This document shows, in pieces, positions 60,024-64,000 of a stretch of DNA of 64,000 bases; positions within the stretch are counted from its first letter, which is position 1, and each line of letters opens with the position of its first letter. The stretch lies in contig SSBO01000012.1 of assembly GCA_005281725.1 (NCBI GenBank), positions 6,637,177-6,701,176 on the forward strand, read 5' to 3'. A model generated the notes under the pieces. That model made no database searches. It was not told where the DNA came from and saw only the letters and a program-made list of their open reading frames with translations. This DNA comes from Wuchereria bancrofti. Its lineage: Eukaryota > Nematoda > Chromadorea > Rhabditida > Onchocercidae. The position numbers and the translations under genes were made by a program.

Positions 60024-60108
60024 ATAATTATCAATATAATATATATTATTAATATAATTAATTATTAATATAATAATAATTTAATAATAATAAATAATAA
60101 TAATAAAT
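59954..60108. repeat. Palindromic (ATT)n...(AAT)n microsatellite block
   Basis: About 22 ATT units (59954-60021) are followed by AATATAATTA-type sequence and then by AAT-rich units to 60108, so the two halves are complementary. A run of about 26 isoleucine codons read on the minus strand here is an artefact. Confidence 0.9.
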
Positions 60109-63100
60109 GAGAAAGTAGATACAATGGCTTCTGAAACTGCTGAGAAATTGAAGTTCATGAGGCAGTAAACTACAAGTTTTTTTCTTTTTGCAAACGTATG
60201 TCCCGAAAAAACAACTCCGATAAGACGTATATGGACTAAGTGAATTCTCGCTTTTACGAGTTCAACACTCACCATGATTATCAGCTGTGAGTAGGTTTCT
60301 CGAGCATTTAAAGAACAAAAAAATAAGATCATTTCCACGTAGTTTAGATTTATAACCAAGGCCAGCAAATAGTGGTAATGATTTCTTCTCTTTGTGAGAC
60401 TTCTTAAAATTCTTACCACATGCAAAACAAATCACTCAGATATCAAGCGTACAAAGATATTATATGTGGAGAATGCTGTTGACTGCATAAAGATCACCGC
60501 TAAGTTTAACAGAATCTTGGAAAGTGCGAAGTTAGAATTTTAGTTCCCGCAAAGTTAAAATTTTTTTAAAAGAAATTCTGGATATAAACTGTACTCCTCA
60601 GCAATTCTTGTGTCAGGCTGTAGAGCTAAAGTGAACCAACTATGTTCAATAGATGACGAGTTGTGCTTGAATTTTGAGCAATAGTACAAGTTAATTTGGA
60701 TTTGGCTCTAAAGTTAAATCATAACTATAACTTAGTCTTATACCATAGACAAGAGGAAATGATAAAATTATATTCTGTCAAAGTTCAGCGTGTAGTAATC
60801 CCTTGAGGGAACAGTACACGTTTTTGACTAATCCAGTGTTAGCAATATTCGCTGTAAACAACCTAACTTCCAAGAAGACAAAAATCAGTTTGTAACCGTC
60901 CCAATCATTCACTCTAACAAATGAGTGCTAAGAGTAATTTAATAGTTGTACGGTTATGCAGTTCTTCAGTAGAATAGGTGAAGTACTTGACTTCGAGCAG
61001 AATTTAAACCATAGTGCATCAAACATCAGTATTTATCCTCCGCCAACCTATTCCAGAGATGAAAAATTCTGATCCCTCGCCACAATGAGGAAGAACTAAC
61101 GAAGCCCGCACTTGCTGCAAACCAACCTAATCTAGTGTATGTTATAAGACTTACGAAAGCAGCACTCATCCCGGCATTTTCCTGATATTTGATTTCTACA
61201 GCCAAAACCTTGTACCTCAAGTTTCATTCCCTTCAACATTCACTGGACTGACTTTTAAATTGTATGCCACTCAAAAGCTGTCACAACAAACTGCCGAAGC
61301 TACCACCAGAGAAAAACAGGTTCTGATTTCTTGAAGATCTGCTTTCCAGACGGTTGTAAGAAACTGAAGAAACATGTTGTGTCACCGCTCGAAAAATTAT
61401 AGATTCCCTTATATTGCAAATGACGCAGTCCGATATCGATAATAATCTGCCTTCCTGCCTCTGCTTTCCTACTTCTCTCTTCAATTGTTGTCTTCATTTG
61501 TTTGCATGAGAAACTTTTCTATCTTTGGTTCCTAGATCAGAGCCGGAATAATAATATCTCGGTTTCACCATAGCAAATAGCGGCGCCAACAAGTCTTTCA
61601 ACAAAAAAAAATTTCGATTGAGTTGATAAGAATTATTACATTTCAATTATAGTACCTAGCCTCGCAGTACTATACTTTTGATTCTGTAACTATAGGAGAG
61701 GAATTAAATTTATGATAGATAGGAAGTTGGAGACATGAAATTTCTAGAGGAAAGAACATAACCTGCAATTGTTAGTGCAGAATGCAAGAGCTGATCATCT
61801 TGCATAGCACGAAAGCAGGAAGTGGAATTAAGTTGCAACTAAAAGTGATGCAAGTGTAGAAGTGTTATGTTGAGCAAAACGCATCTGGTACGATTGAAGC
61901 ACACCATAAGAATTGTGCTATCACTTTCTCTCACACATTCATTCACTCATTGTTTATTTTTAAAAAGTATTAGGAAGTGCGAAATTTGTCAGTATTTGTG
62001 AATTTTGAGAAATAGTATAACAAAAAGAGGAAGAAGGAAGACGGGATTCTTTGAATCAGTAGGAGTGGAAGTACGTAAGGGCAATTATGTGTCCCAGCTA
62101 TGCAAGGCTGGATTGAGACGAGAGCTTCTCTGGCCCTGGTCTTCACTAGTCATTCGTTCAGAAGCTCATCAATTTACTGAGTGGAAGAAGTGAGGGTCCT
62201 GCTTTACTCATACTACCCTGGAATACAACCTTCCATGTCTCCACGCATGTGTCCTATCTCTCCATTCACCCGTTCTAGTCTCATTCACTCATTCCGCATA
62301 CCTACCCATCCGTTCCATCCATCTATCTATCTATTTATCTATCTAATCCATCCATCTGTCTAATTCATATATCTATCTAATCTATCTAACTCAATATAAT
62401 ATACCAATACATAACCTAATTTAATAAATAAAACACCCATCCGTTTCTCTATTACATACACATCCAACTATCGGTCTATCTGAACTATCCATCGAAAACT
62501 TCAATGTGATGAAAGCAAATCCGAAGCAGGGAAGAGGAGATCGATTTTCAGTTCTATGGAAGTAGAAAGCGTAATAAGAGCAAAAATTGCAATACCCATC
62601 TTGAATAATATGTGCATCCTTGCCAGGTCTCCGGTAAAATAGTCATTTTTCCTCCTTTTCAAGTGCCTTGTTGTGACACATATCCAACCAAATTTTCTGG
62701 AAGTAATCAAAGCGTGTCGAATACTAAATAGTTCTGCTTATCTATCTTACTCAAAATGACTACTTAGGTTGGTATTACTGAGCTACCGATTACTTAAGTA
62801 AGTTAGTACTTCTCTTTAACGTCAGTATAACGTTTGTGGAATGGGAAGCTTCTATTACATATACACTACATTTGTATCCACACAAGTTATCAACTTAAGA
62901 AAAAATTGCTTAAATTAACCTTTAAAAAAATTAAATTTGAAAAAAATTGCTTAAATTAAATTAAGGGTCTAGTCTGATGTCTCATCTTTGGAAAGTAACG
63001 AAAATCTTAAATGCGCCTTTATTTTCTCATATTTCACATGATTTCTGCGTATTTAAGATTATATTTCGCTGCATCATTATTCATTCCTTAGGGAATTTTT

Positions 63101-63382
63101 CCGTGTCCATCATATTGTGTGTTACAGTATTTATCTTAAGAAATAATTCCGATCACTCAATTTGGTTATATTCCTGTGTATACTTTACCCATAGGTATTC
63201 TATGTTACTGGTCACACCAATTTAATTAATATTTTCAGTGATATTTCCAACTCAGTTATATTTCTATGACTCAGTGTATTTGCTAACATAAAGTAAGGTC
63301 TATTTAGTTATTCAGTTTCTCTTATTGCTTTTTCCACTATCAGCTTTTGATTCCGTCACACCTTTTTTTGCTTTAACTGTAG
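60109..63382. other. Stretch without a recognised gene
   Basis: Several open frames of 60-110 codons overlap on both strands, for example at 60081-60425, 61026-61220 and 61281-61497 on the minus strand and 62005-62193 on the plus strand. None has a family signature or clear splice borders. A GC-richer zone lies at 62030-62310. Confidence 0.4.
62318..62396. repeat. Degenerate TATC/ATCC/CTAA microsatellite
   Basis: CCATC, TATC and CTAATC units run through this interval. Confidence 0.85.
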
Positions 63383-63642
63383 AATTCCCACATCTCACTT
63401 GCTCTATGGTGAAACACAAGCATATTTCCATTCAATGAAAGACTTTGTATCAACTTTCAAAGATTACAAGACTTTTCGGATTCAGGTATGAAATTTATAA
63501 AAATGACTTTTCTGCCACTGCATTTTTTATTGTTCCCAAAGACGGACCTGCATATGTTGTTATACCTTTGATAAAGTTAAGTTATGGAGAAGCATGTTTC
63601 TGGAATCCTTCAAGCAAATCCATAACACTAAATGTAACCTGA
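63383..63642 (+). pseudogene. Two abutting protein-like frames offset by one base; identity unknown
   Basis: After an acceptor-like ACTGTAG, 63383-63485 is open and reads LLYGETQAYFHSMKDF and FKDYKTFRIQ. From 63487 a second frame reads YEIYKNDFSATAFFIVPKDG, then YGEACFWNPSSKSITLN, and stops at 63642. One extra G at the CAG/G junction separates them. Either this is a decayed or mis-sequenced exon, or the junction is an alternative splice point (CAGGTATGA can serve as donor or acceptor). A further protein-like frame (YYERFCIVRNEEKYEIAIF) at about 63785-63870 is again out of frame, after a T-run. I do not recognise the protein. Confidence 0.22.
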
Positions 63643-64000
63643 CAAATTTAAAGTATCCAAGCAATTTAGAAGTGTTTAATGTACAGGTGGATTAAACGAA
63701 TGCTTTGACTAGGACTTCTTCCATGGTCGATGTCACGAAGTTTCAGCTCCAGCAGATATAGATAACTGGACGTTTTTTTGATTTATTATGAACGATTCTG
63801 TATTGTTCGTAATGAAGAGAAATACGAAATTGCGATATTTGATGAGCTCAAAGATCTATATTGATTGAAAAAGAAAGCCTAGCTTCTTATTGTTAACTAT
63901 ACAAACTGTGAGAAGCACAGTTAAGTTGCTACAAATGTTTGTACTGTTTTTTACAAAGCTTTTTTGCAAAGGAGTATTATTTATCATACCACTGATTGTA

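Noticed and set aside
59846..60034. Minus-strand frame with a long isoleucine run
   Set aside because: Produced by the ATT microsatellite.

Overview
The window is AT-rich animal DNA (roughly two thirds A+T by eye) with short exons, TTTCAG-type 3' splice sites and proteins closest to nematode families (VAB-3/PAX6, a short GPC-2-like G-gamma subunit, an NPR-type neuropeptide GPCR). A nematode is strongly suggested. A filarial or other spirurid worm is plausible but not shown by the sequence alone.

Layout. 1-1251 is a young LTR retrotransposon whose interior is replaced by a 474-N assembly gap. 2146-4891 (minus) is a complete seven-exon neuropeptide-receptor-like GPCR of 440 residues, including a 27-nt micro-exon and a GC-AG intron. 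4892-36630 is about 32 kb with no gene I can recognise; it holds microsatellites, tandem duplications, three hairpins, a MITE-like cluster, a perfect palindrome built from the PAX6 paired-domain core, and one weak candidate coiled-coil gene (12422-14305). 36631-56357 (plus) is a ten-exon PAX6/vab-3 gene of about 469 residues: paired domain on exons 1-3, a 10-kb intron, homeodomain on exons 4-6, and a Pro/Ser/Thr-rich tail on exons 6-10. 58285-59289 (minus) is a two-exon G-protein gamma subunit gene (64 residues, CAAX end CQIL) convergent with vab-3. The remaining 4.7 kb holds an AT-rich palindromic microsatellite and a stretch of broken, protein-like frames near the right end.

How the genes relate. 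The GPCR and the G-gamma subunit belong to the same general signalling mode (heptahelical receptor and G-protein heterotrimer), but nothing in the sequence ties them together as a unit. vab-3 is a developmental transcription factor with long introns and long flanks, as expected for a heavily regulated gene. The biologically richest region is vab-3 intron 3, which separates the paired-box and homeobox exons. That is the place where a paired-less (mab-18-like) transcript would have to start, and it contains a triple TAATTA repeat and a phase-compatible candidate alternative first exon. I did not find a clearly new multi-gene system; the listed findings are the places most worth a second look.
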